Source of the DNA: Candidatus Arsenophonus triatominarum
GTDB lineage: Bacteria; Pseudomonadota; Gammaproteobacteria; Enterobacterales; Enterobacteriaceae
Length of the DNA stretch: 64,000 nucleotides
Assembly: GCF_001640365.1 (NCBI RefSeq)
Contig: NZ_LWMI01000004.1
Span: forward strand, 1-64,000
Direction: 5' to 3'
Under the pieces are notes generated by a model that saw only the letters and a list, made by a program, of their open reading frames with translations, did not search any database and was not told the DNA's origin. Position numbers and translations under genes: made by a program. The stretch's first letter is position 1. Every line of letters begins with the position of its first letter. Positions 41,678-52,566 of the stretch are shown piece by piece.

Positions 41678-42070
41678 TTATTTTTGATTAAAAAAATAAA
41701 TAAGTTTATATTTCATCTCTGATAAATATTTTTGATAGTTTTCCTCTGCACCTTGATGTTTAGCTTTATCGATATCGCCACGTCCACCAAGAAAAATAGT
41801 ATTTGCAAAGTATTCTGTTTTTAAAACAGATTCAGCGATTAACGCTAATTTATCATCGACAGAAATAGAAGGTGTTTCATTAGAAACTTTATTTATATTT
41901 TTTTTCATAATACGACAGCCTAATTTAAGCATTTCTAATGCGATTGCTGTTCGATTACAGGATGATTTTCCTTCACCATCATTAATCCTTTTTTCAGAAA
42001 TAGCATCAATAACATCGACAACCGATTTAGGAATACGTACAGTAACTTTATAATCTTCAGGAATCATCAT
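41678..42070 (-). CDS. Ribbon-helix-helix DNA-binding protein (TraY/relaxosome-like)
   Basis: The 130-residue protein begins MIPEDYKVTVRIPKSVVDVI, a typical RHH strand and first helix, followed by NRTAIALEMLKLGCRIMKK as the second helix. The rest is charged and unrecognised. RHH proteins of this size include relaxosome accessory proteins and plasmid copy or partition regulators. Upstream lies an AT-rich region with repeated TTTTAATGGC and an ATGGC-AAT-TGCCAT-like palindrome, a plausible binding site. Next to it lies a decayed transglycosylase, a neighbour of oriT on F-like plasmids. The conjugation link is an inference. Confidence 0.6.
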   Translation of the reverse strand: MMIPEDYKVTVRIPKSVVDVIDAISEKRINDGEGKSSCNRTAIALEMLKLGCRIMKKNINKVSNETPSISVDDKLALIAESVLKTEYFANTIFLGGRGDIDKAKHQGAEENYQKYLSEMKYKLIYFFNQK

Positions 42071-42139
42071 TAATATACTAAATTAAATTTACAAATATTT
42101 AAAAAATAATTATGCCATCAATTACTGCTTTTTGACATC

Positions 42140-42377
42140 TTTTAATGGCGAAATAATAAAAATAAATTAAAATCAATTAGATAAAATAATGGCAAATGCT
42201 GGCTTTTTAAATGAAAAATCATTTTTTAATGGCAATTGCCATCATACTGTTTTTTTATATATATTTATATTAAAATTATATAGATTGTAAATAAATAACA
42301 AAAAAACTCTAAATGCATTCTTTCCTTAATTAACAATATATTGGCAAATAATTTTATTTATGCCATTTTTTAATGGC
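42140..42377. promoter_or_regulatory. Repeated TTTTAATGGC sites and palindrome (operator or oriT candidate)
   Basis: TTTTAATGGC occurs at 42140, 42224 and 42368. ATGGCAATTGCCAT at 42229-42242 is a perfect palindrome. TGCCAT occurs again at 42361. The 387-bp region carries no gene and lies between the RHH gene and a transglycosylase remnant. Confidence 0.5.
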
Positions 42378-42601
42378 AATTTTTATAAAAAAATATAATT
42401 TAATTAATAAAAAATAAATATATTTCATATACTTAAAACAAAATGAGTATTTTGCGTGTGATGTGTGTAAGTTAGTGGTAGAAAAGCGAATTGAGGTAGG
42501 TAAACTTAAAAATGATTATTGGAATTCCTTTGAAAAATCCTTTTACTTTTTGGGGGCGACAATATGCCTAATTGTTCTTATTTTGAAAAAAGAATTTGAT
42601 T

Positions 42602-42960
42602 ATGAAGATAAAAAATTTAATGTTGCTGTTTTTTCTTTTTATCTCAAAATTCTCGCTGGCCAATTGCTTCGATAGAGCAGGAATTTATTATCAAATAGAC
42701 CCCGATTATTTAAGAGCCATTGCCTAGCAAGAATCCAACTTTAATCAATCATCCTTGTTTAAATATTCCATATTGGTGCCATGATTTTGAGTCGTAACTT
42801 TGCTATCTACGGTAAACATTGGTTAGCCGTCGGAATGTATAACGCTGGAATGAAAAATACCAATACATCAATTAAAAATTGTTACCACTATGCCAGAAAA
42901 ATTTATCAATACTACAACCAGATTAAAGACAGAAAAATTAACTCAAAACAAATTGATTAA
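42602..42960 (+). pseudogene. Lytic transglycosylase (VirB1/IpgF-type), decayed
   Basis: From ATG 42602 a signal peptide (MKIKNLMLLFFLFISKFSLA) leads into NCFDRAGIYYQIDPDYLRAI. A TAG replaces what is usually Trp (AIA-stop-QESNFN), so the catalytic Glu lies just after the stop. A deletion follows. The last part (HWLAVGMYNAGMKN, YARKIYQYYNQIKDRK) is in another frame. Such enzymes open peptidoglycan for conjugation or type III machines. Confidence 0.75.
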
Positions 42961-42977
42961 AAAATTTTTTATTACTA

Positions 42978-43614
42978 TCACTCATTTCCTGATAAAGCGT
43001 AATTCAAAGGTAACCAATTAATATTACGATTGATTAAATTTAATGCTATTTTTATACCTGCTGGTTCATTACCGTTACCATGAATTAAAACAATACTTCC
43101 TGATTTAGGTTGTTCACCTTTCGCTAACCAGGCATTACTACCAATTGGAATTAAACCTAAATTTTTTATTTTTTTCATTAGCGATTGCTAATAAACACCT
43201 AAAGAAATCACTTTCAAACAACCTATTTGAAGGACATAAATCAATACGAAGAAACATACCTTTAATATCATCAGAATGCGTCAACCCATAATTCTGCAAA
43301 AGATAAGGGCGAGATGAGTATTTTTTTAACGCCTTAAAATAGGGAATATGTTCTAACTTTTTAGTTGTAAAATAATTTGATTGATTATGTTGTAATGGTT
43401 TTCTGTAGTTTAAATTTACAGCTTTATCCGTTTCAGTGATAAGCGTTACCGGATCAACTAACAAATAATTAAGGTCGTTATTAGAAAAATAACTCCGAAT
43501 AGCTATTTTTAACTCCCCTTTTGAATTATACATAGGGATAAAAATATTTTGATAATCATCAATAGCGGTTTTAGCATAAATTTTTGATAAAAAGAGAAAG
43601 AGTGCTATAAATTG
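42978..43614 (-). pseudogene. Polysaccharide deacetylase-like protein with an internal deletion
   Basis: The 5' part (43138-43617) has a hydrophobic start (FIALFLFLSKIYA), cut by an IS481 end, and then GLTHSDDIKGMFLRIDLCPS and FESDFF. This recalls the NodB-fold Asp motif. A deletion joins it to the C-terminus (IGSNAWLAKGEQPKSGS, VLIHGNGNEPAGI). The metal-binding His motif in between is lost. It was exported in origin, as judged from the signal-like start. Confidence 0.6.
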
Positions 43615-43827
43615 CATTAGTCTTAACTTAATCTGACAATTATGATTTAAAAAAGAGCGTTACCGGTTTTAATTAACATCATTAGATAATTAAATAAAAG
43701 GTAATTCTATGTATCAAACAAATAATCCTATCATCAAACATAAAGTCGGGTTACTTAACCTCGCTGAAGAGCTTAATAACGTCTCAAAAGCCTGTAAGAT
43801 TATGGGGGTATCCCGAGATACGTTTTA
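43612..43827 (+). mobile_element. IS481-family left part, interrupted by IS630 copy 7
   Basis: It has the terminal repeat, leader and first ~40 codons (start 43710). The right part of an IS481 follows the IS630 at 44708-45116, but the middle ~200 codons are missing. The two flanks are therefore joined by a deletion. Confidence 0.85.
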
Positions 43828-44707
43828 TAGCTAGGCGACTTAATTTTGATTACAGCATATGTATTAAAAACAGGTCATCGATAGTGCATCCTGTTTCCAT
43901 CTTTTTACGTTTAGCTTGAGACCATTTATGTTCTATAGGATTTAAATCTGGTGAATACACAGGCAAATATTCTATCTGGTGTCCTGCGTTTATAATTGCC
44001 TGTTCAATATTCTTACCTTTGTGAAAGCTAGCGTTGTCCATAAAAATAACAGAATTTTCAGGAAGTTCTGGGAGCAATATTTTTGTGATCCAAACATAAA
44101 AAACATCACGATTAATATTGCAATCAAATAATCCGATAGCAAAAAGGGTTGTTCCCAATAAAGCGCCAATAACATTTGTTCTTCCCTTAGCACCCCAGTT
44201 TTTCAGGCCAAAACAACGGTGACCTTTTGGGGAATAGCCGTGAGTTCGTGGAGTGTCATGTGAAAAACCACTTTCATCAATAAAAACAACAGATTTATCT
44301 TTTTTTTCATACTGTTGTCTTTTTTGCTGATGTGCCAGCCTGTCGCTTTCGTTGGTTTTTGGATGGAATAGAGTTTTTTTATAGGTTAATCCCAGCTTTT
44401 TAAGGGATTGCCAAATAGTCTTTTTACAAACACCGAATCGCTCTGCCCGTTCCTTTTGGTAAGCATCTGGATACTGTTCCACATCTTTTGCTAAAGCATT
44501 TTTATCGAGCTTCCTCTTACGTGGCGTTGAATTTTTTGGCTCTGGTCGTTTAAGCCAACGTACTAAAGACGCTTTTCCAATACGGAATTGTTTCGCAGTT
44601 TCTCGAATTGTTAAACCTTCGGCTTTCCTTACAGATATTACTTTACGTCGAAAATCAATTGTATAACTCATAACACACCTTGTAATCAAAATTAAGTCGC
44701 CTAGCTA
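43828..44707 (-). mobile_element. IS630-family element, copy 7
   Basis: Complete terminal repeats and TA on both sides. It encodes an intact transposase. Confidence 0.92.
43850..44671 (-). CDS. IS630-family transposase, intact frame
   Basis: 273 residues from MSYTIDFRRKV. Poly-A runs are 7 and 8, as in copy 2. All three acidic residues are present (VVFIDESGF, VIFMDNASF, LNPIEHKW). It differs from copy 2 by only a few residues (for example V for I before FIDE). With copy 2 it is a likely source of active transposase. Confidence 0.9.
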   Translation of the reverse strand: MSYTIDFRRKVISVRKAEGLTIRETAKQFRIGKASLVRWLKRPEPKNSTPRKRKLDKNALAKDVEQYPDAYQKERAERFGVCKKTIWQSLKKLGLTYKKTLFHPKTNESDRLAHQQKRQQYEKKDKSVVFIDESGFSHDTPRTHGYSPKGHRCFGLKNWGAKGRTNVIGALLGTTLFAIGLFDCNINRDVFYVWITKILLPELPENSVIFMDNASFHKGKNIEQAIINAGHQIEYLPVYSPDLNPIEHKWSQAKRKKMETGCTIDDLFLIHML

Positions 44708-45116
44708 TATACTGACGGACAGAGGCAGTGAGTATTGTGGTAAAGTTGAACATCACGATTATCAACTTTATCTCGCTATCAACGATATTGATCATACAAA
44801 AACTAAAGCTCGTTCACCTCAAACTAATGGGATTTGTGAACGCTTTCATAAAACTGTATTACAAGAGTTCTATCAGGTGGCTTTTCGTAAGAAAATCTAT
44901 AGGGCTTTAGATGAATTACAAGTTGATTTAGATAAATGGTTAGCGGAATATAATAACCAACGCACTCATCAAGGAAAAATGTGTTACGGTCGAACTCCTA
45001 TGGCAACTTTACACGATGGAAAACAACTTTGGAGAGAGAAAGATTTAAATCAAATTTAACCTGACAGGTACTGTATAAATAACCGGCAGTTGTCATATTA
45101 AGTCTGAACTAATACA
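44708..45116 (+). mobile_element. IS481-family right part
   Basis: It encodes ILTDRGSEYCGK to LNQI in one frame with no stop, and the right terminal repeat. Confidence 0.85.
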
Positions 45117-45182
45117 TAGGTATCAGGTTATACCAGTACTAACAAGCAATGACAAGTCGTTGCCATAGGCGACCATCTTGAT
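45117..45182. repeat. Third copy of the 63-bp repeat
   Basis: Matches 17164-17226 and 26056-26118 with few changes. Here it separates IS481 from a traH scrap. Confidence 0.6.
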
Positions 45183-45435
45183 ACAGGGAATTAAAGGAAC
45201 TGATGATGTTGCTGGTCGGCACCGTGATTTATGGCAACCTGGGAGAATTATCGGTTTCGCCAGGGCACCGCCAGCAATGGCATGATAGCACAAATCCAAA
45301 ATATGTTGTCAAGCATGTTTAAAAAATCCACCACCGATGCGGCGTTAACCGATAAGGAGCGTGCCTTGATTGGCAGTAGTACCCGCGTACAAATCCTGCG
45401 CTACGTGATTGACAGTGCCTCACTCAGTCTCGATG
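45183..45435 (+). pseudogene. F-type conjugation traH fragment
   Basis: One frame reads ELKELMMLLVGTVIYGN. After a deletion and frame change, GMIAQIQNMLSSMFKK and ALTDKERALIGSS with ILRYVIDSAS follow. These recall the C-terminal half of TraH, a pilus assembly protein of F-like type IV secretion. No other tra genes are visible. The base composition is richer in GC than the neighbours. Confidence 0.5.
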
Positions 45436-45518
45436 TTAAATGCGTTTTGCCTACACCGCTTGGGCCAAGCAACACTACATTTTTATTACGCTCAATTCCT
45501 GTATTTGTTGCTTAGGAA
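45436..45518 (-). pseudogene. IS21-family istB ATPase fragment
   Basis: The minus strand reads NVVLLGPSGVGKTHLT, the Walker A of IstB, for about 27 codons. It lies between the traH scrap and an IS256 end. Confidence 0.7.
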
Positions 45519-46809
45519 GAGGGTGTTCATAATTCTGTGTCAGGGGATTTTATATTTTGATTATACCATCTAGGCTCCCTTTAAAATAGATGGACAATTG
45601 AGCAATGGTTAACGCCCAGTTACTAATCGGCATAGTCCATTTGTTGGATACCTGATTGATGCCAATATAGAGTAATTTTAATAAGCTGTTTTCATTAGGA
45701 AAAGCCCCTTTGGTTTTAGTTAATTTCCTAAACTGCCGATGAACCACCTCTACTGCATTGGTCGTATAAATGGGTTTTCTAATGGCTTTAGGGTATCGAA
45801 AATAAGCACTGAGCAACTCCCATTTACTTCGCCAGGATTCTAGCACTATCGGGTATTTTTCATCCCATTTCGTTTCCAGTTCATCAATGGCAAGCTCAGC
45901 AGCCGCTTTAGTATCTGCACGATAAACCGGCTTTAAATCAGCCATAAAGGCTTTTTGGTCTTTACTGGCATATAACGTAAGCTATTGCGAATTTGATGAA
46001 CTACGCATAGCTGAACTTCTGTCTGCGGGAAAATACTGGCTATCACTTCTGGAAACCCTTTTAATCCGTCAACACAAGCGATTAAAATATCTTGTATACC
46101 ACAGTTATGTAAGTCAGTCAGAACGCTCAGCCAATGATGTGCTCCTTCTGTTTCAGACATATAGAGTCCTAACCATTCCTTATACCCATCGGTGGTTAGT
46201 CCAAGTACTGTGTAGATTGCCTTATTGATATAGTAACCATCATGTTTTATCTTGTAATGAATGGCATCGAGCCAGACAAAAGGATAGAGCGCCTCCAGAG
46301 GGCGTTGTTGCCAGGCTTTTAATTCAGGGAGTAATTTGTCAGTAATATGCGTAATAGCTCCATCTGATATTTCCAGTCCATATAATTCTGCAACATGTTT
46401 TTGAATATCACGATAACTCATGCCTAATGTAAATAACGATAGGATTTTGTTATCACATCCTCTGATAATTTTGTCTGATTTTTCTTAATGAGCTGAGGCT
46501 CAAAAGCACCTGACCTGTCTCTGGGCGTTTTCAGTTCAAATTGACCTGATGTCGATTTAACCGTTTTTCGAGTATAGCCATTTTTACGCGTATCGATTGA
46601 CGTTGTCGATAGGGAGTGTTCTATTTCTGCCTGCAGGGCAGCTTCGGTCAGCTGTTTTATGAGTGGTGTGAGTATTCCATCCGTACCGAGTAAATTTTTA
46701 CCTGATTGTAATTGCTTCAACGCTTCATCAAAATTAAATGATTGATTTCTCATATGTCATACCTCTTTTTTTGAGTTTAAGATATGACACAGATTTTTGA
46801 ACACTACTC
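45519..46809 (-). mobile_element. IS256-family element, nearly complete, twice frameshifted
   Basis: The ends are GAGGGTGTTCATAATTCTG and the complement of GTAGTGTTCAAAAATCTG. The transposase is in three frames: 46424-46753 (MRNQSFNFDEALKQLQ), 45933-46421 (first DDE Asp in VWLDAIHYK, second in ACVDGLKG) and 45550-45945. CTTAGGAA before and CTTAGAAA after could be an 8-bp target repeat. It is the most complete IS256 copy here and serves as reference for the others. Confidence 0.88.
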
Positions 46810-47105
46810 TTAGAAACCAGAAGATTAATCGCTATTGCTTTGATTTCATGAAGTGAAATTGCTTTGGCACTCGCTGCAATTTTCGAAGTTACCTTGTCAC
46901 GAAATGAGGTATATTGTTAAAAAAGCTCAGGCTCATCTCGGACGGATTAGCCAACAAATCATCCGCATCACGTATTTCGCCTTCATCGTATTCTTCCTGA
47001 ACGCCAAATATCGTGAGCAAAGCGCAAAACTGGTCTATTTCCTGTTCTTCGGTAATATCCGTCTGTTTTTCAGTATTAGCGATTATTGTCAAAAAACATT
47101 CATGC
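46810..47105 (-). pseudogene. Second copy, partial, of the phage-type gene at 57386
   Basis: The frame ANTEKQTDITEEQEIDQFCA continues as LLTIFGVQEEYDEGEIRDAD and is nearly identical to the 57.4-kb protein. It then shifts at SEMSLSFFNN. The last part (EIKAIAINLLVS) is in another frame. The upstream part is missing. Confidence 0.75.
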
Positions 47106-47124
47106 TCTCGCCCTGGAGTTAACC

Positions 47125-47574
47125 ATGGGATTTTTTGATTTTATAAAAGAAGCCGGTGAAAAGGTAATTGATATGGTATCTGGAAACCATATCGAGCAAA
47201 GTAAAAAACTGACAGAATACATTAAAAACATGGATTTTCCTGGTGAAGATGACGTTAAAGTTGAGGTGATTGAAAGAAAAGCTACCGTTTATGGCGAAAA
47301 TATTACTCAGGAATCAAAAGAAAAAATCCTTGTTGCTGTAGGGAATGTCGCTGGTATTACTTCAGTTGAAGATAAAATTACTGCATTAGCCACTAATGAT
47401 AGTAAAGCTGAGAATAAATTCTATACGGTGGTTGCTGGCTATACGTTAAGTAAAATAGCTAAAGAACAGTACGGAAACGAAAAGGATTATCTGAAAATTT
47501 TTGAGGCTAATAAACCCATGCTAACGCATCCAGACAAAATATATCCAGGGCAAAAACTCATCATTCCACAATAG
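47125..47574 (+). CDS. kbp: Kbp/YgaU-type BON-LysM protein (potassium-binding)
   Basis: The start at 47125 (MGFFDFIKEAGEKVIDMVSG) gives 149 residues, the length of E. coli Kbp. An upstream in-frame extension to 47086 has no family support. The BON domain is at about 25-90 (KVEVIERKATVYGE, EKILVAVGNVAGITSVEDKI). The LysM domain is at 102-149 (YTVVAGYTLSKIAKEQYG, IFEANKPML, DKIYPGQKLIIPQ). E. coli Kbp is a cytoplasmic K+ sensor. It is intact, a chromosome-type gene carried here, followed by a hairpin shared with the HU gene. Confidence 0.93.
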   Translation: MGFFDFIKEAGEKVIDMVSGNHIEQSKKLTEYIKNMDFPGEDDVKVEVIERKATVYGENITQESKEKILVAVGNVAGITSVEDKITALATNDSKAENKFYTVVAGYTLSKIAKEQYGNEKDYLKIFEANKPMLTHPDKIYPGQKLIIPQ

Positions 47575-47609
47575 TATCAATATTTTGAATTTCAGAATTG
47601 AAATAAAGA

Positions 47610-47655
47610 AGCCAACCGCAACAGTTGGCTATTAGTATTGATGGAAATTTTTATA
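47610..47655 (+). terminator. Hairpin downstream of kbp
   Basis: AGCCAAC/GTTGGCT forms a 7-bp stem with a 7-nt loop. The tail TTGATGGAAATTTTT is the same as after the HU gene. Confidence 0.5.
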
Positions 47656-47837
47656 TTTCTAATAATCAAATATCGACTCATGGCAACTCAATCATAAACT
47701 TTCAACAAAGATTTTCAACTCCATATTCCACAAGCAAACTTATCCAAATTGTTATGTTTTGCCAACTGACTTAATAGGCCATCTGAGTTTCAGTAAGTGC
47801 AGAAATTTTATCTAAAAAACTATTTATTTGATTCTCT
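47656..47837. other. Spacer without a recognisable gene
   Basis: AT-rich sequence between the kbp hairpin and an IS5 copy. I saw no feature. Confidence 0.4.
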
Positions 47838-48874
47838 AAGCGTGTTGCTTAATAGTGAAATAAGGGTATTTCGGTGATTGAAGTAAATTTTAGGCTGTTC
47901 TGAGATGGAAATTCCAAAGACCGGCACTAAGGAGTAAAAAGGTATCATCAATAAAGGGTCTACGATTCCGTAAAATTTGGGTCATACAACCGAGGCGCTT
48001 GATACCCGCGATGGCGTGTTCAACCGTAATACGGATGCCCGAGATTATTTTATTTTCTTGTTTTTGTTCAGGCGATAAAGGTCTTTTTCGAGTTCCTTTT
48101 TTTGGGATTTGTGTATTAGGATGCTGTTTATCTATACCTTGAAAACCGGTATCGGCCCAGATGGTTACCTCAGGGGGAATATGGCGAATTATATCGACTT
48201 TATCGAGTAAGCGTTTATCGTGACGGCGCCCATTTTTGATCATGGGGATAAATCCAATTTTCCTCGTTTCGTCAGTCATAATAAGCCCTTTTCGAGTGGT
48301 CTGTCTTTTCTTTCCCGAATACATTTTTTTTCGCCGACGCAGATTCTTAGGCTTTTGGACAGGTCGCTCTGTCCCATCAATAAAGACGTCTTTAACTCCA
48401 GGAAAGGCGCGAAAAAATTCCTCAGCAGAGCGAATTTGACGAGCGGGCAAAACACATTCTCGCCCCAAGGTCATCTCTAAAACCGGCAATAATATTTTTA
48501 CCCAGCGACATACCCGTGTTCTATCTAAACCAAAAAGAAGTCCTTGCAAATCATAGGTCGGATAACATTTTAAATACAATAAAATAAAAAGCAGTTTATC
48601 TAATGGGGTTGGGATAAATCCTTTCTGCCCTGCACCCATCTGCCGCTCGTGATCTTTTCGATTCTTTTTCCGATAAATCAAATAACAAGCTGAAAATTCA
48701 GCGGCTAAATTTTTCAATTCTTCGACTGATAATCCAATGATTGCTTTACATAAACGATTATCTCGTAACAACCGCTCTTTGTTGACCATTTCGAACCGTT
48801 ATTTTCTAAGTTAAACCTCTTTTTATTGTCTATAGCGTGACAAAAAATGCAAGTCTCTATTCAGCAACTATTTT
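47838..48874 (-). mobile_element. IS5-family (ISL2-like) element, copy D, intact
   Basis: 1037 bp. The ends are AAGCGTGTTGCTTAATAG and the complement of AAAATAGTTGCTGAATAG. TCT is duplicated on both sides (47835-47837 and 48875-48877). It encodes a complete transposase. Confidence 0.95.
47890..48789 (-). CDS. IS5-family transposase, intact
   Basis: The 299-residue protein has an N-terminal HTH-like region (YDLQGLLFGLDRTRVCRWVK) and a DDE_4-type catalytic domain. The residues lie in DVFIDGTERPVQ, VTIWADTGFQGID and VEHAIAGIKRLG. It is identical, or nearly so, to the copy at 50936. The start is MVNKERLL here, where other copies have MINKERLL. Confidence 0.93.
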   Translation of the reverse strand: MVNKERLLRDNRLCKAIIGLSVEELKNLAAEFSACYLIYRKKNRKDHERQMGAGQKGFIPTPLDKLLFILLYLKCYPTYDLQGLLFGLDRTRVCRWVKILLPVLEMTLGRECVLPARQIRSAEEFFRAFPGVKDVFIDGTERPVQKPKNLRRRKKMYSGKKRQTTRKGLIMTDETRKIGFIPMIKNGRRHDKRLLDKVDIIRHIPPEVTIWADTGFQGIDKQHPNTQIPKKGTRKRPLSPEQKQENKIISGIRITVEHAIAGIKRLGCMTQILRNRRPFIDDTFLLLSAGLWNFHLRTA

Positions 48875-48899
48875 TCTGGTAAACTCATTACATTGCGTT

Positions 48900-50384
48900 A
48901 TGCAGGAGAATATTTTGATAAATCCAACGCCAGAACAACAAGCTGTCATTGACTGGCATGGTGAGAAGCTTGTGGTTAATGCTTTTGCCGGAACAGGAAA
49001 GACCTTAACGTTAGTGAAATATGCCGAAAAACGTCCAGAACTAAGGATGCTATATATTGCGTTTAATCGCTCAGTGAGAGAAGAGGCAGACGAGAAATTT
49101 CCCGCTAACGTGCTTTGTAAAACCTCTCATCAACTGGCATGGCCCTGCTTTGGCAGAAATTACGCTAATCGATTAACAAATTCTCTGCGTCTTTTTGATA
49201 TTGCTAATGCTATTGAGAGTGATGACTGGTTATACGTAAAAGCGATTCAGGATACCTTAAAGAACTTTATGTGCAGTGTGGATAGTCAGATTATGTTACG
49301 TCACTGTCCTTCAATTCTAATGGGTGAAGTCAAAAAATCGTTTACCGCTAATGAGGTCGTCAGACAGAGCGAACGTCTTTGGCATCGAATGATTGACCTT
49401 TCTGATAATTTTCCCGTTATTCATGATATGTATTTAAAACTGTACCAACTATCCCAACCTAACCTTTCCCATCGTTTTGACGTTATTTTGTTTGATGAAG
49501 CGCAGGATGCTAACCCTGTTACCCATGATATTGTTTTCCGTCAAACCACGAAGTTAGTCATGGTTGGTGATGCTCATCAACAGATTTATCGTTTTCGAGG
49601 GGCGGTCGATGCGTTGAATGCCCCTTCGCTTACGGATGCTGACCGCCTCTGGTTAACGCATAGCTTTCGTTTTGGTGCCTGTGTCGCGGATGTGGCTAAT
49701 GCATTACTGGCGATGAACGATGAACCCCATCAGGTGGTTGGCAGAGGTGAAAAAGATGACATTCTCGTTGATATTCCTAAGCAAGGCTTTCCTCACCGAG
49801 CCATACTCAGTCGAACGGTAGCCGGTGTGATTGGTTCGGCACTGGAAGCCAGTAGCAAAAAAGCGACTATCTATTGGGTTAATGGGATAGCGGCTTATCG
49901 TATCGATGAATTAATTAACCTTCACTGGTTTTCACTCGGTAAGCGAAAAAAGATGAGCAACCAACGGCTTTACACTGAATATCACGATTATTCGAATTAT
50001 AAGCGCATGGCGAATGCCAGTGGTGACCAGGAAATGTTGCAATCTATCAAAATCATAGAGAAATTTACCCCGTTACCGAAGAAAGTGGATGTTTTACGTA
50101 AACGAACGGTAGACAGTGAAGATGAAGCAATAGTTACGGTTACAACTGCCCACCGAGCAAAGGGACTGGAGTGGGATATTGTCGAAATCAATAACGACTT
50201 TCCGAATAATCTTTTTGACCCTAATATGGACAAAGCAGCCTTTAGAGATGAAGTGAATTTGTTGTATGTTTCAACAACCCGAGCGAAGAAGACACTTATC
50301 CTCAATAAATTGTTGGTAAATATTCTGGCCAAAGTTGCTGAGAATGAAAAAAACGGCACTGACTTTATTCAGGAATGCCTCTAG
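48900..50384 (+). CDS. UvrD-like superfamily 1 helicase, FBH1-type
   Basis: The frame contains all main SF1A motifs in order: NAFAGTGKT (Walker A), LFDEAQDAN (II), VMVGDAHQQIYRFRGA (III), TVTTAHRAKGLEWD (V) and LLYVSTTRAKK (VI). The YIAFNRSVREEA and CKTSHQLAW segments recall the F-box helicase 1 group. About 490 residues. Two starts are possible: ATG 48900, or TTG 48915 with AGGAG placed 6 nt upstream, which I favour. It would unwind DNA 3'-5' using ATP, in repair or plasmid recombination. An IS5 copy ends 25 bp upstream, so the native promoter is displaced. It appears intact. Confidence 0.88.
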   Translation: MQENILINPTPEQQAVIDWHGEKLVVNAFAGTGKTLTLVKYAEKRPELRMLYIAFNRSVREEADEKFPANVLCKTSHQLAWPCFGRNYANRLTNSLRLFDIANAIESDDWLYVKAIQDTLKNFMCSVDSQIMLRHCPSILMGEVKKSFTANEVVRQSERLWHRMIDLSDNFPVIHDMYLKLYQLSQPNLSHRFDVILFDEAQDANPVTHDIVFRQTTKLVMVGDAHQQIYRFRGAVDALNAPSLTDADRLWLTHSFRFGACVADVANALLAMNDEPHQVVGRGEKDDILVDIPKQGFPHRAILSRTVAGVIGSALEASSKKATIYWVNGIAAYRIDELINLHWFSLGKRKKMSNQRLYTEYHDYSNYKRMANASGDQEMLQSIKIIEKFTPLPKKVDVLRKRTVDSEDEAIVTVTTAHRAKGLEWDIVEINNDFPNNLFDPNMDKAAFRDEVNLLYVSTTRAKKTLILNKLLVNILAKVAENEKNGTDFIQECL

Positions 50385-50481
50385 AAACGCCTGTAATCGA
50401 TTTTAAGTGGCCTATAAAGCGCTGTAAGTTTTTCAATATAGGTGAAAGAGATGTAGCGATTTTTAATTTGAAAGTCGTATA
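50385..50481. other. Spacer between the helicase gene and IS3
   Basis: About 97 bp with no clear terminator. It leads directly into an IS3 right end. Confidence 0.4.
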
Positions 50482-50492
50482 TGTAGTGGTCA

Positions 50493-51920
<1,428 letters not shown>

Positions 51921-52263
51921 ATTGCCTAGCCCACCGGTTTTCGGGCAAACAAATCCAATACCACAGCCAGATAGGCCCATCGTGAGCCTGTCCAAATATA
52001 GGTTACATCGCCGCACCAAACCTGGTCAGGCTTTGTAACAACGAACTGCCTATTGAGCAGATTTGGAATATCAATACGTTCATTTCCACCGCGGTTGTAT
52101 TTATGTTTTCGCTCTTGGCAACTGACGATGATTAATTCTTTCATCAACTTACCCGCTAACCACCGCCCAAGTTTCACGTTGTGTGTATTGGTAACCATCG
52201 TGGCGATAGTCCTTGCGCCAGCAGAGCCGCCACTAACGTTCCACGCTTCGCTGACTAGGCTAC

Positions 52264-52452
52264 AAGCCTGTTGCTCAATAGCAAAATTAATTATGACTTA
52301 CAAAAAAACCAGCCGATGATGATAAAATCATCAATTTTTGCATTAAAAATAACCTATGTAAGATTAAAAAATAAACTATTTTTGTATTTTTTAGATGTAT
52401 CTAACTTGTTTTTATTTTAAGCAACTTTATTTCACTATTGAGCAACATGCTT
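52264..52452 (+). mobile_element. 189-bp miniature element, family 2, copy 2
   Basis: Sequence essentially identical to 31645-31833. TAC is duplicated on both sides, and the IS3 sequence is exactly restored without it. Confidence 0.92.
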
Positions 52453-52566
52453 TACGTTTTATCGTCCGCTCAATATCTGGCTCCTTAGGCCGACACCAAT
52501 AGCGATAACTGCTTCGGTGAACATTAAAAATACGACACAAAGTTTTCACCGGATAAAGCACTCTTA

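Noticed and set aside
42463..42675. Open frame of 70 codons overlapping the transglycosylase start
   Set aside because: Its second half is out of frame with the clear signal peptide from 42602; the first half has no recognisable features.
45231..45515. Open frame of 94 codons
   Set aside because: The first part is a traH scrap and the last part is the antisense of an istB fragment; chimeric.
48220..48480. Antisense frames inside IS5 copies (MTAPIFDHGDKSNF and similar, repeated at each copy)
   Set aside because: They recur only as antisense shadows of the transposase and have no ribosome sites.
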